This document shows positions 57,701 to 64,000 of a stretch of 64,000 bases of DNA, in pieces. Both the position numbers and the translations under genes were made by a program. Under the pieces are notes generated by a model. The model saw nothing but the letters and a program-made list of their open reading frames with translations, did no database searches and was not told the origin of the DNA. The stretch comes from Amborella trichopoda (Eukaryota > Streptophyta > Magnoliopsida > Amborellales > Amborellaceae): NCBI RefSeq assembly GCF_000471905.2, contig NW_006497560.1, positions 835,239 through 899,238 on the forward strand, read 5' to 3'. Position 1 is the first letter of the stretch. Each line of letters opens with the position of its first letter.

Positions 57701-60700
57701 ATTAGCTGATGTGCCTTAGGTAAGAGGGAAGCGGAAACCAGTGTGCTGTCGAACATTTAATCAACGAGATTCTTCTTATGGTAAATCATTCTTCAAATAA
57801 GTGTAATTTTATTGCAACCTATGCTATGTTTCCATGTATCGGCTTATATTGATTGGGTTACACCTGCGTCAATGTAGAGATATTGTATAGACCATTGTCT
57901 TTCATGGGGGTTTTACCCTAGGCCTTTGGACTAAAGGTCTCCTTGTTAAGAATGATCATGATTTGGTGCTATCAGTTAAAATTGATAGACTTCTCTTTCT
58001 GGAAGCAGTTGAAAACCTCCAATTAGCAGCTTCTCCAGGTATCCATCAGATCTAAGTTGTTCTGGTCTTTCTTATGTTCTTGATTGCTCTACATAATATC
58101 TTATTCCATTCTCTTTTCTATTTTCAACCATATTTTCTCTACAGCTCTGTGATCCATTGTTATACCTCACATAACGGCACTCATGATAGTTCTCTGTTCA
58201 CTTTTATCCGTACATGGATGAAAAATGTGGACACATGGATTGAACTTGTAATCTTCTGGACTCATCTTTTCTATATTCTCATCTTTCATTTCATACATAG
58301 ACCATATCATCTTTTTGTCTCATAATTGCACATCAAGTTTCATGACGACAAACTTATGTCTAGTCCGTGTTGAATTGCATGTGTGACAAATTAATTTTGT
58401 TGGGTCCTTGTTTTGCTGTTCTCTAGGGAATTGATAACCAATTTGGATTGTTGGGTTCCACTTTTTTAATATGATTATTGTCACTCACTAATTTCCTATT
58501 TTCTTGCTTTTAAGGCTGAATGGATGGCCCCTGAAGTTCTACGAAATGAACCTTCGGATGAGAAGTGAGCCATCACTTGTCCTGCCATGATTGAGATGTC
58601 ATTGTTTTTAAAAAGTATTTAATTTTGATTTCATTATGGCTTGGTTTGCTACTTGCAGGTGTGATGTCTATAGCTTCGGTGTAATACTATGGGAGCTTGC
58701 CACGATGCAACAGCCTTGGGGTGGAATGAACCCTATGCAGGTTGTTGGTGCTGTTGGGTTTCAGCATCGTCGCCTTGACATTCCAGATGACATGGATCCC
58801 GTGCTTGGTGATATAATAAGGAAATGTTGGCAAACGTGAGCATTATGATTTACCCTCGCAAAATAATATCCACACTATGTTTGCAAGGCTGTATTCGATA
58901 ATTTTAAGTCATGAACTCTTTCCATGCGCTCTTTGTAACTTAGCTTTCTGAACATCATCAACATATTTGTAAATGCCTGAATATCATTGTAAGTCTAGCC
59001 ATATAGAATTGTAGTTTTTGCAAGGGGATTGTATGCTATGAGACCATTTATCTTTCTTACAAGGAGGTCACAATTATTCTTAGCTATTAGATGTCAAATT
59101 GGATGGCTTGGGGTGTGTCTTGAAGTTGGGGAAATTATTTTTTTTGGAAGTTTTGAGTCTAGTCAATGACATGCTCACAACCATCCAATTTGAAATCTAA
59201 AGGACAAGAATAATTGTGACCTCCTTGCTAAGAGTAAATAGTCTCTTTTGTATACTTTTCCTTTCCATGGGCACCAATGTGTCATATTGTAATTTCTCCT
59301 TTGTATTTAAGATAATGTATATATAATGCAAGGTCCGTGCTCTATGTGAAATTGGGATTGTTTTTGTAATTGTAGCATCAATAAGTCATATAGTCGTTAA
59401 AACGTATATTCATTATTTCATCTTTCTATTTCTTGATACATAGAACTTCAATACTGCCTTTTATTTGTCAGCATGGAAGAAGGCAGATAACGGAGCCTGG
59501 GATAAAACAAGCAAGAGTTGCATGATGCCTTTACTGAATCTGTTTATCTGTTCGTATTTTCCTATTTACTTGTGCGCAGGACATGATATTGGTTTTCTCC
59601 ATGGTTTCAAATTGAAAATGATATATTTGAATACATTTGATGCTAAGCTATGGTTTGGTCGTATAACATGGATGAAACCCTGATAATATAGTGACCCTAC
59701 AAATGTGTCTTTCTAGTTATGACTTCAATTTTGAATTCTGTTTTCGAATAGTTTCCTGTACTATCTAGAAGTCATTTAACCTTTTTGTCATTCTGGCTAC
59801 CATCCAAATTTGATTTTAGAGAGGCTCTCGAAACACAAATGTTTCTCTTCACCCTTCTCATGAAGGAACCATAACATCTTGCAGCCATTTCATCCCCAAC
59901 ACTAATGTTCTCATCTCGGAAAACAAGGTCCTTAACGAATGTCCATTAGAAAATTGAGAACTTTAGTGGGAACGCACCTTTCCCAAACCCAATCACTACT
60001 ATGACCAATGTTTCTTTCTCAAATGAGCTCTGGAGCAGATACATTGGAAATTTACCATTCCATTCCTTCTTGCAGATTAGTTGTCAGGTTCTGATTTGGG
60101 GTGTAACGCAATGTTTTTCTTTTTTTGTAGCATCTATTGTTGATAAGGTTGTGACATATCTTGTGCCCTCGTGCTTGTGATGGTTCAGAGTTAAAAAGAT
60201 TACATGTTGCTACTCTGACAATCCACACTTCCATTCTCCTACCTACGTGATTGAGGATTTTGAGTCTGGTAGGCTGAGATCTAGATTTGCGCCCCATGTA
60301 AAGATCACTGTGTTTATCATGTTACCTCACGTTTTTCCTAATCATACGACTCTGCATGTTTCAACTACAAGTGAGATTTCTCTATTAGTTTGCTAATATA
60401 ATATGATTCCCATGTTTTTGTGCACAATATAATAAACGTTGACATAATTTTCCTTTATGCTAGTATGTTTGGGCTTGGATCTCCAATTCCAAAAGTGTTT
60501 GCAGGGCCTCGTGGAACCTTTTACCCTTATATGCATGGAAAGATAGGAGGAAACGATTGGGAACTGGATTTGAATTCCTCCACTATGAATTTATATAATG
60601 AGTGGTTTTTGGTTGAGATTTCTTCGAATCATAGTTGCTGGAACCGTGTAGGAAAGGTCACGGGCCCACTTCAGGACCTCGATCCCACAATTCCAGGTAG

Positions 60701-62141
60701 GGATCTTGGATGGAATGTGGATCCCTATATTGTGATCCTCCGTCCCAGCAGGTTGGAACCACGGTTCTCAAGTGTATGATGTAGTGCATATGATGTTTTC
60801 TCTACTTGGCATTGATTCATATACATTGGTTAAGGTTTGTATCCAATGGTACTGTGAACCCACACCATTCTCTATCCCTTAAAACTTACTATTGCGATTC
60901 CTTCCTCATGGAATCGCGCTTCCCTGTGACAAGGATTGCTCCCTTCATATAGGATCGTACGGACAACAATCCTAATCATAAAGAGCTTCCAGCAATCCAT
61001 GGTTTTGCAGATCCGAGGCAGCTCCCACTCCTGGGAATGCACCCGCACCTGACAACTACGGTTTGAATCGAAAGTGGAAGGATTAAGTTCGTTTCACCTG
61101 TCTATGGTAGTAGTTTTTCTTTTAAATAAATTGCTGTTGGTTTCTAAGTGACCTTTTGAGCACAATATGCAATTCTGCATATTTGCATTCTATTTATACA
61201 ACTTTAGTTCTTGAATTTATGAGCATACCTAGACATATATAATCTCCCATAATTGTTGACTTCTTGTGCTCAAAGGTGTGACGGTTTTGCTTAGTTGTTT
61301 GCTTTGGTTCTCAAAAGGATTTGTTGACCTCTTGACCTTTATTCTTAAGTAAGTATGAAAAAGAAAGACAATATTATAATGTATGAAAAAGAAAGACAAT
61401 AATATAAGGAAAAAGTTTATGTAAGGTTGCAACCTTAAAATGTAGAACTAGGGATTCACCTCAAAAATCCATCAAAATGGTTGTTTTAATGTTGAAAAAC
61501 CCTGTGATTGATCATCTTGACATCGAGATGTATGACTATGAAAAATAAAAAGATTTTGAGCCTCAGAAATAGTGCATCTTACAACGTATTATCTACACCG
61601 CCAATTTTCAAGATTTTCATATGTTTATAGATCTACTTGATTTTAATCATTTTTGGAATTTAAAATGTTATAATTAGATCTAAAAATAGATTTTGAAATA
61701 ATACTAAGAACATTTTACATCAAAATTATATATTATGATAAAATTTGAAGGTGCACTTTAGTTGGATTGTTTAAGGTTGCAACCTTATGGAAACCACACC
61801 CATAATATAATGTAAATATGTTCCTATCTATTAGAAAGTTAGCAATCCATTCTGCTAAACAGATTTACCAAAAGAAATTATTGTTGATTAGAGCTAATTC
61901 AATGAATCTTGGGATTAGTATAAAGAGTTCTACATTGTGAAACTCCTCATATTCCAGCAAGTGTGTTCCATCTATGAATGAGGATGTTCAATGTCCATAT
62001 GCTCAACTGACCCTTGAAATGCATGTCTTTGGCAGAGATCCAAAATTGCGGCCTTCATTTTCTGAAATCATGGCAGCCTTGAAACCGTTGCAGAAGCCCA
62101 TGACAAGCACATCTGTTACTAGACAAGGGCGCAACAGATAA
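24682..62141 (+). CDS. Raf-like MAPKKK (SIS8/EDR1-type) protein kinase, 3' eight exons
   Basis: Joined CDS: 24682-24750, 36854-36954, 51338-51416, 51534-51632, 51762-51830, 58515-58564, 58659-58835 and 62036-62141. The 750 bases give 249 codons plus TAA with no frame break, and all seven introns are GT-AG. It encodes a serine/threonine kinase domain from subdomain II (VAVKKF) through [11 protein letters not shown] and APE to the end, then a tail of about 20 residues. Raf-like plant MAPKKKs act in stress, ethylene or sugar signalling; [11 protein letters not shown] and [12 protein letters not shown] favour the SIS8/EDR1-like branch. Visible introns reach 14.4 kb because of nested transposons. 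The regulatory N-terminus and glycine-rich loop are not in view. Key residues are intact, so the gene is probably functional. Confidence 0.93.
25210..25585. repeat. Long foldback (inverted repeat), arms about 170 bp
   Basis: The left arm (about 25210-25390) is complementary to the right arm (about 25404-25585). Examples: CCTCCAAGGATTTACGTACA against TGTACGTAAATCCTTGGAGG, and GCCAATTCAAGTTGCTCGAA against TTCGAGCAACTTGAATTGGC. Pairing continues toward the centre (ACTCCC/GGGAGT), leaving a loop of about 13 bases. Outer arms are more diverged (GCTTGAATCACAT against ATGTGATTCAAGT). A transcript through it would form a hairpin of more than 150 pairs. Confidence 0.88.
25586..26554. other. Intronic stretch without a gene
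   Basis: Nearly 1 kb of AT-rich sequence. A promoter-like TATAAATAGGG occurs at about 26380-26391 with no supporting downstream ORF. The repeated phrase TTCACACA-type at 25850-25920 looks simple. No family recognised. Confidence 0.4.
26740..26882 (+). repeat. 5' LTR remnant (R/U5 part)
   Basis: Aligns with 30820-30965 and ends TATCA just before the primer-binding site. The upstream neighbour is hAT BED1 sequence, so U3 has been lost. Confidence 0.7.
26885..26900 (+). promoter_or_regulatory. gypsy primer-binding site
   Basis: TTGATATCAAAGCCGG directly after the LTR end resembles the initiator-Met tRNA complement TTGGTATCAGAGCC, with two changes. Confidence 0.7.
27130..30765 (+). pseudogene. 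gypsy gag-pol remnant
   Basis: Gag capsid-like sequence (27400-27900: [35 protein letters not shown]) is followed by a CCHC knuckle [14 protein letters not shown] near 28097 and a protease region with [11 protein letters not shown] near 28372. Reverse transcriptase runs 28890-29670 ([20 protein letters not shown]; active site VVYFDDILV near 29367). RNase H begins near 29790 ([12 protein letters not shown]). Integrase shows [14 protein letters not shown] near 30358, SMDFVLGFP near 30560 and [16 protein letters not shown] near 30622, then stops after TLDRDTKS at about 30765. Several in-frame stops (e.g. 29658-29669) make it dead. Such polyproteins copy and integrate the element. Confidence 0.85.
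30820..30965 (+). repeat. 3' LTR remnant (R/U5 part)
   Basis: Homologous to 26740-26882. It joins a truncated integrase on its left and hAT BED2 sequence (GAGGCTATTAGGGATGAG) on its right. Confidence 0.7.
30966..31480 (+). pseudogene. hAT element D: BED finger 2 end, BED finger 3, acidic tail
   Basis: Across frames it reads [11 protein letters not shown], then [18 protein letters not shown], then a finger block with [18 protein letters not shown] (31125-31185), then SVKHKKQEK and an acidic tail with [12 protein letters not shown] and [14 protein letters not shown] (31390-31475). Each piece has its counterpart in element A (47180-47690). BED fingers bind DNA; here the frame is broken by several stops. 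Confidence 0.7.
31800..33413 (-). pseudogene. LINE 3 ORF2, endonuclease fused to RNase H by deletion
   Basis: It starts [17 protein letters not shown] at 33413, has ALTETT near 33325, [13 protein letters not shown] near 32990 and SNHCPILL near 32755, then the linker region ([26 protein letters not shown]) and the beginning of reverse transcriptase (NDKAPSP near 32065). The sequence then continues directly as the RNase H phrase [17 protein letters not shown] (32040) and [18 protein letters not shown] (31900-31853). In LINE 2 these blocks are 2.4 kb apart. Stops and frame changes also occur. Confidence 0.82.
33600..34736 (-). pseudogene. LINE 3 ORF1 remnant
   Basis: Minus-strand Pro/Ser/Leu-rich frames (34575-33973 and 34021-33629) correspond to the LINE ORF1 linker. 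The C-terminal family block [12 protein letters not shown] is near 33650, followed after a stop by [12 protein letters not shown] and LADAQSR. The DUF4283-like N-terminal part seen in LINE 2 is not recognisable, so the copy may be 5'-truncated. Plus-strand ORFs here, rich in Gly, Arg, Glu and Lys, are the complement of this linker. Confidence 0.65.
34968..35344 (-). mobile_element. Small MITE, family H, copy 2
   Basis: Read on the minus strand it starts GTTTATATAAGGATGCTACC and closely matches copy 3 (61415-61794) through AACATCGAGATGTATGACTA, AGATTTTCATATGTTTATAG and ACATTTTACATCAAAATTAT. The distal end (plus-strand 34968-35010) is degenerate. It lies inside hAT element D. Confidence 0.7.
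35535..36853. other. Intronic stretch without a gene
   Basis: About 1.3 kb up to the next kinase exon. Short ORFs on both strands have no recognised content. A run resembling repetitive-element sequence at 35570-35960 was not identified. Confidence 0.4.
36854..36954 (+). CDS. Kinase exon b: subdomains III-V
   Basis: 101 bp between TTTCTTAG and GTATGTT. Reads [20 protein letters not shown], then [14 protein letters not shown], with the last codon split (AG|G). [15 protein letters not shown] is a hallmark of plant Raf-like MAPKKKs. Confidence 0.95.
37370..37444. repeat. 36-bp tandem duplication
   Basis: GGCTCCAGTGGGAGCTCGTG followed by CTTAA occurs at 37370 and again at about 37408. The following 250 bases (to about 37690) are GC-richer than the intron around them and may be a short retroposon I cannot name. 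Confidence 0.6.
38405..39120 (+). mobile_element. Degenerate hAT derivative C1 carrying nested C2
   Basis: A GC-rich block of GCCTAGG-like repeats (38410-38560) is followed by a GGCATTTTTGCCCCC / AAAAGGTTTTTAG stretch, like the 5' halves of elements A and B. It starts TCATTCAAAAAGTTGGC. Element C2 is inserted at 38730. The right end of C1 could not be fixed. Confidence 0.5.
38730..39098. mobile_element. Short hAT derivative C2 (369 bp)
   Basis: The left end CAATGTTCCAAAAAAATGCC and right end CTTTTTGATTCAATG are inverted, flanked by 8-bp ATCGAATT (38722-38729) and ATCAAATT (39099-39106), 7 of 8 identical. The interior has GCCTAGGCG-type repeats and a run of 11 or more G. No ORF. Confidence 0.75.
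39121..40481. other. Intronic stretch without a gene
   Basis: AT-rich to 39710, then about 770 bases of more even composition with a TATA-like GCATATATAGGCC at about 39987. This could be part of an old LTR, but I found no partner repeat, primer site or ORF. Confidence 0.4.
40504..43858 (+). pseudogene. LINE 4 ORF1 remnant, interrupted by hAT B
   Basis: Starts [15 protein letters not shown] at 40504. The DUF4283-like block ([20 protein letters not shown], then [17 protein letters not shown]) lies at 40770-40920, aligning with LINE 2 at 11590-11790. A long Pro/Ser-rich linker follows (41170-42830). The frame ends at hAT B, inserted at 42829, and resumes after 43496. Post-insertion sequence at 43556-43790 does not show the usual KEIYxxMGF block clearly. 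Numerous stops. Confidence 0.65.
42829..43488. mobile_element. Short hAT derivative B (660 bp) in LINE 4 ORF1
   Basis: The left end TAATGTTTTAAACG and right end CGTTTTTTGAAACACTG are inverted. Flanks CTTCGAAC (42821-42828) and CTTCCAAC (43489-43496) match at 7 of 8 bases, the duplication length of hAT elements. Subterminal GCCTAGGCG-like repeats, then an AT-rich interior shared with the start of element A (GGGGTTTAGGTT, AAACCTAAACCCCAT). No transposase. Confidence 0.85.
46945..48728 (-). mobile_element. hAT element A (1784 bp), triple-BED, inserted in LINE 4 ORF2
   Basis: The left end CAGTGTTCCAAAAATCGCC and the right end CACCTTTTGAAACGTTG are inverted. Target duplication is CACTCAAG (46937-46944) and CACCCAAG (48729-48736), 7 of 8. 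Removing the element and one copy rejoins the LINE reading IPLKLQVVNW. GC-rich subterminal repeats (GCCTAGGCG) lie at both ends. The interior encodes three BED fingers and an acidic tail on the minus strand, with no DUF659 or dimerisation region, so it is non-autonomous. Confidence 0.9.
47182..48211 (-). pseudogene. Triple BED-finger protein remnant of hAT element A
   Basis: Minus strand from ATG at 48211: [13 protein letters not shown]; finger 1 with [18 protein letters not shown] and [12 protein letters not shown] (to about 48010); finger 2 with [20 protein letters not shown], then [13 protein letters not shown] (47930-47710); finger 3 from 47687 with [34 protein letters not shown] and [17 protein letters not shown] (to 47440). 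A basic Pro/Ser linker and an acidic tail ([19 protein letters not shown]) end at a stop near 47182. Stops lie between fingers. BED fingers bind DNA in hAT transposases; a protein with only these could bind transposon ends without cutting, which is inference. Confidence 0.75.
49865..51337. other. Intronic stretch without a gene
   Basis: 1.5 kb of AT-rich intron before the next kinase exon; nothing recognised. Confidence 0.5.
51338..51416 (+). CDS. Kinase exon c: hinge to helix E
   Basis: 79 bp between TTTTGTAG and GTATGAT. Completes the split Arg codon and reads [20 protein letters not shown], then RMALDV, ending in phase 0. Confidence 0.96.
51534..51632 (+). CDS. Kinase exon d: catalytic loop
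   Basis: 33 codons between TATCCTAG and GTGGTA. Reads [20 protein letters not shown], then [13 protein letters not shown]. The HRDLKSPN catalytic loop, with its Asp at 51585-51587, is intact. Confidence 0.97.
51762..51830 (+). CDS. Kinase exon e: DFG motif
   Basis: 23 codons between TTACTCAG and GTATGTC. Reads [20 protein letters not shown], then AGT. DFG at 51768-51776 binds magnesium. The Ser/Thr-rich activation loop is conserved in this kinase group. Confidence 0.96.
52833..53040. repeat. Diverged tandem repeat, period about 127 bp
   Basis: GTTCTTGAGCCTCATCTTTT, with AAAGCTCCCAAAGCA after it, recurs about 127 bases later as GTCTTGAGCCCCATATTTGA, with AAAAGTTCCCAAAGCA. Two units, clearly diverged. 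Confidence 0.55.
53490..54640. other. Repetitive-looking intronic segment, possible LTR remnant
   Basis: Composition differs from the surrounding intron: even base use, phrases such as GTACACCCCAAACCGGGTCT and AACCCTAATTTGGATGAGAG, and a 39-bp tandem repeat inside. It is LTR-like in texture, but I found no second copy, primer site or ORF, so the identity is open. Confidence 0.3.
54068..54205. repeat. 39-bp tandem repeat, about 3.3 units
   Basis: AATTTCTTACAC recurs at 54089, 54128 and 54167, spaced exactly 39 bases. The unit is roughly AATCAATCACAATTAATTTC plus TTACACCTTCCTATTTTCA. 39 is divisible by three, so a short ORF shows a 13-residue repeat (INFLHxPIxKSIT); this is probably fortuitous. 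Confidence 0.85.
54641..56794. other. Intronic stretch without a gene
   Basis: About 2.1 kb. The ORFs here are short, on both strands, and show no known motif. Confidence 0.5.
56795..57590 (+). pseudogene. LINE 5: reverse-transcriptase C-terminal fragment
   Basis: Reads [20 protein letters not shown], then [20 protein letters not shown] (56845-56980), equivalent to [20 protein letters not shown] plus FLSLAGHSTLVKATLAN of LINE 1 (4010-4115). It continues [20 protein letters not shown] near 57073 and [15 protein letters not shown] near 57439, equivalent to GGLGIRDLRKHNQALLGKW and WNPLFRRNLSEEE. It is a more distant LINE lineage than LINEs 1-4. The flanks and any tail are not visible, so it is a fragment. 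Confidence 0.75.
58515..58564 (+). CDS. Kinase exon f: APE motif
   Basis: 50 bp between CTTTTAAG and GTGAGCC. Reads [16 protein letters not shown] with a split Lys codon (AA|G). The APE motif closes the activation segment. Together with the previous exon it gives GTAEWM, favouring the SIS8-like branch. Confidence 0.95.
58659..58835 (+). CDS. Kinase exon g: C-lobe
   Basis: 177 bp between CTTGCAG and GTGAGC. Reads [40 protein letters not shown], then [18 protein letters not shown] and a split Thr codon (AC|A). Contains the conserved D-V-Y-S-F-G helix F. Confidence 0.97.
59038..59247. mobile_element. Mutator-like MITE (210 bp) with 9-bp duplication
   Basis: The left end ATGAGACCATTTATC and right end (reverse complement AAGAGACTATTTACTC) start an inverted repeat of about 65 bp: AAGGAGGTCACAATTATTCT against its complement, and CAAATTGGATGG against CCATCCAATTTG. 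Flanks TTGTATGCT (59029-59037) and TTGTATACT (59248-59256) match at 8 of 9. Long inverted ends with a 9-bp duplication suggest the Mutator class. No ORF. Confidence 0.8.
60462..60779 (+). other. Unrecognised 105-residue ORF in the last kinase intron
   Basis: An open frame from ATG at 60462 (open upstream to 60420) to a stop at 60777-60779. It reads [20 protein letters not shown], with [14 protein letters not shown] and [17 protein letters not shown] further on. Composition is protein-like (varied, Gly/Pro/Trp-containing, non-repetitive), unlike neighbouring noise ORFs. No splice signals were confirmed and I do not recognise the family. It could be a decayed transposon or gene fragment, or chance. 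Confidence 0.3.
61353..61408. repeat. 28-bp tandem duplication
   Basis: GTATGAAAAAGAAAGACAAT plus ATTATAAT at 61353-61380 is repeated at 61381-61408 with small changes, just left of family H copy 3. Confidence 0.8.
61415..61794 (+). mobile_element. Small MITE, family H, copy 3
   Basis: 380 bp starting GTTTATGTAAGGTTGCAACC and ending GGTTGCAACCTTATGGAAAC. Each end carries the perfect palindrome AAGGTTGCAACCTT. The interior matches copies 1 and 2 (CATCGAGATGTATGACTATG, TTTATAGATCTACTTGATTT). No ORF. Confidence 0.8.
62036..62141 (+). CDS. Kinase exon h: last exon and stop
   Basis: Between TTTGGCAG and the 3' UTR. Completes Thr and reads [20 protein letters not shown], then [14 protein letters not shown] and TAA at 62139-62141. 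RPSF is the conserved Arg of subdomain XI. Confidence 0.96.
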
Positions 62142-62450
62142 ACCAGCCAGCCAAATGACAGACATCTGGAAACAACCCGGTGGGCCAACCTGGTTCAAAC
62201 AACAACTGAGGTTGATGATTCATGACAAATGGATGAGAGAGCTAACATCTTGGAGCTCTCAAAGCATCGATGTTCATAAGTTGCCCTCTGCCTTCTGTGA
62301 GGGTTCATATATTTTTTGGGATTGGTGGGTGTTATTTCAGTGGTTTTTGTAAATTCTTGGCTTGTTAGTTATCCATCCCCATTGTATTGATGAAGGTTTC
62401 CAGTTGATTGGGCAGTTCCAAGTGTAAATTCTTTGCTCTTCATTCTCCAT
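62142..62450 (+). other. Probable 3' UTR of the kinase gene
   Basis: Non-coding, T/G-rich sequence after the stop codon. No single clear AATAAA signal was found, so the transcript end is a guess. Confidence 0.45.
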
Positions 62451-63524
62451 TTCTTGCATACAGATTCTTTTGGAGAAATTTGGGATTTGTTTTGGTTCCA
62501 TCAAATTTATGGGTAGGTATTGGGTGTTTGAGTTACCAGGTCAAGTTCAGAAATGTTTCTTGTGATAAAATCACGCTCCCATCAACCTTCACATTGGGAA
62601 TGGGGGTATGGCTTTATGATACGTGTTTTCAAAGGCAATCTGCTTGAAAGGATTTGTGACGATCGGTGGTTGGAGGGCGAAATAACTGGTCAAGCGAGCC
62701 AGATTTATGCAGATGGAAAGACCATAACTGTGGGGGCAGGCAACTTTGATTACAAATGAGGATAAAATTATCCAAAATGCCATCAGATTTGATTTGTTCA
62801 ATGGTAGAAAGTTGATTTCTTCTGCTATACTTGCATAAAGGAATGTATTCTCCTAGTGTTTTGCTGATTCTTATAAGTTTAATCTTTATTTACTACCAAG
62901 AGAAAAACTTAAATCCTTATTGCGGTTAATTTAGGCAGCAATAATATCAGTCTCTAAGATGTGCTTTATGTTTTTTATTTTCTGAATGTTAACTGTAATA
63001 TCATTATTGTGTAATCAAAATTGATTATGTAAGGTTAAAATCTATTACCAAGCAAGTCTATGAGAGAGACTGCCGAATAGGGTCAGAGAGTAAGTGTGAA
63101 GTTATGCTCTATCTACTCCTTGCTTGGCTAGAGTGTCAGTCTCGCCGATGTCTTGCCAAGAAAATTGGACTGCGGCTTTCGTCTTCTTGAGCATGATTCA
63201 AGGGTCTTCCAAAATGTAACGCAGTGCTCCTGGGGTCTGTCAGGTTTTTGGGCAGCATTCGATCTTTCTGAGTCTCCGAGTGCAAGTCCCAGCAGGCCAT
63301 GAGTATTTTGCTGACGGTCGTCCTCCAATAGTCGAAATGGATTCCTTTGGAACAGCTTTTGACTACTAAGGTTGCACATGGGTTAGGTAGAAGCAGACTC
63401 GACTCAATTAAGTCCAACTTAGATCCGACTAGGACCTGGGTTGGGTCCAAGTCAGTTGGACTTGGACCTGATTAGAGACCTGCAGGGTCGATTTTAGTTT
63501 GGTTCAAGATATAGAAAAATGAAG

Positions 63525-63529
<5 letters not shown>
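62451..63529. other. Downstream region, no gene recognised
   Basis: Short ORFs on both strands (for example around 62550-62760 plus and 63130-63450 minus) show no known motif. Confidence 0.45.

Positions 63530-63556
<27 letters not shown>
63530..63556. repeat. (TA)n microsatellite
   Basis: AT dinucleotide run of about 27 bases. Confidence 0.9.
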
Positions 63557-63560
<4 letters not shown>

Positions 63561-63960
63561 AGGCTCCACTATTTGGTGGAGTAGACTTTTAAAGTGTTCA
63601 ATATTTTTTGACATTAAAATACCTTTGAATGGTAGTACAAAGTATTTCAAGTAGGGGTATTTTTGGTCATTTAGAAGGGTAGAATGGATATTTTTATAAA
63701 AAAATAATATTATTCTATTAATACTTAAAAAAAATTAATACATCTGGTTAGTGAAGTCACACACCATATCGATGATGTCATTGTCCACTATTGTTATTAA
63801 ATGCTTTTGTTTTTATTAGTAATTTTTAGTTTATCTTTGACTAATTATTTAAAATACTCTTAAACAAAAGTTATTATACTATAAGATAAGGGTACTAAAT
63901 GTCTAAAAATGTGTGAGCACTCTACTTGTCTATACCATAAGTGGTGTCGTTTAACAAAAC

Positions 63961-63963
<3 letters not shown>
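63557..63963. mobile_element. (TA)n-flanked inverted-repeat element
   Basis: The left end TGTTAGGCTCCACTATTTGG with TGGAGTAGACTT is mirrored by the right end, whose reverse complement reads TTGTTAAACGACACCACTTA with TGGTATAGACAA. About 410 bp, AT-rich, no ORF, with TA runs on both sides. Confidence 0.6.

Positions 63964-63999
<36 letters not shown>
63964..63999. repeat. (TA)n microsatellite at window end
   Basis: AATATATATATATATATATA-type run to the edge of the window. Confidence 0.9.

Positions 64000-64000
<1 letters not shown>

Larger units (their letters stand above)
51831..58514 (+). other. Kinase intron, 6.7 kb
   Basis: GTATGT to TTTTAAG. It contains tandem repeats at 52833-53040 and 54068-54205, a possible LTR-like stretch and LINE 5. 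No other gene seen. Confidence 0.8.
58836..62035 (+). other. Kinase last intron, 3.2 kb
   Basis: GTGAGC to TTGGCAG. It contains a Mutator-like MITE, an unrecognised 106-codon ORF and family H copy 3. Confidence 0.85.

Noticed and set aside
57600-58040. Continuation of LINE 5 into zinc and RNase H regions
   Set aside because: I could not find the C-x-x-C zinc motif or the RNase H phrases, so I did not extend the fragment.
24682-62141. Kinase as a processed or dead pseudogene
   Set aside because: Exons are separated by GT-AG introns, frames join exactly over 250 codons, and Lys, HRD, DFG and APE motifs are intact.

Overview
This is plant nuclear DNA, from an angiosperm with a large, repeat-rich genome. 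The evidence is a GT-AG-spliced plant Raf-like protein kinase gene, L1-type LINEs of plant architecture, Ty3/gypsy elements with initiator-Met-type primer sites, BED-finger hAT transposons and many MITEs. Base composition swings from AT-rich introns to C/T-rich LINE ORF1 blocks. I cannot name the species. One assembly gap (N) lies at 21752-22281.

The only convincing host gene is on the plus strand: the 3' half of a Raf-like MAPKKK related to the SIS8/EDR1 group. Eight exons between 24682 and 62141 join without a frame break into 249 codons plus a stop, running from the VAVK lysine to the C-terminus. The 5' part, including the glycine-rich loop, is not visible here. It is probably upstream of the window, or less likely in the N gap. 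Almost everything else sits in the introns of this gene.

Layout. 1-6066: a decayed LINE (LINE 1, +). 6070-9480: two out-of-order minus-strand hAT transposase fragments and a 114-bp tandem duplication. 9812-20070: a CT-rich minisatellite split by a minus-strand gypsy element (10437-19962), which is itself split by LINE 2 (11258-18132) with a clear target duplication. 20081-23165: a cluster of small inverted-repeat elements embedded in (TA)n/(CA)n tracts. 24399-24601: a Tourist-like MITE next to the first visible kinase exon. 25210-25585: a large near-perfect foldback. 26555-35534: a hAT element carrying a gypsy element, LINE 3 (-) and a small MITE. 38405-39115: two nested short hAT derivatives. 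40482-49864: LINE 4 (+), carrying two hAT insertions. 51338-51830: three kinase exons. 56795-57590: a LINE fragment. 58515-62141: the last three kinase exons, with a Mutator-like MITE and another small MITE in the last intron. 63530-64000: a (TA)n-flanked inverted-repeat element.

No transposable-element ORF in the window is intact, so these copies are relics or non-autonomous. The points most worth following up are a hAT lineage reduced to three BED fingers plus an acidic tail, a (TA)n-associated element whose internal hairpins keep pairing while changing sequence, a three-copy MITE family with a palindromic end motif, and the 375-bp foldback inside the kinase intron.
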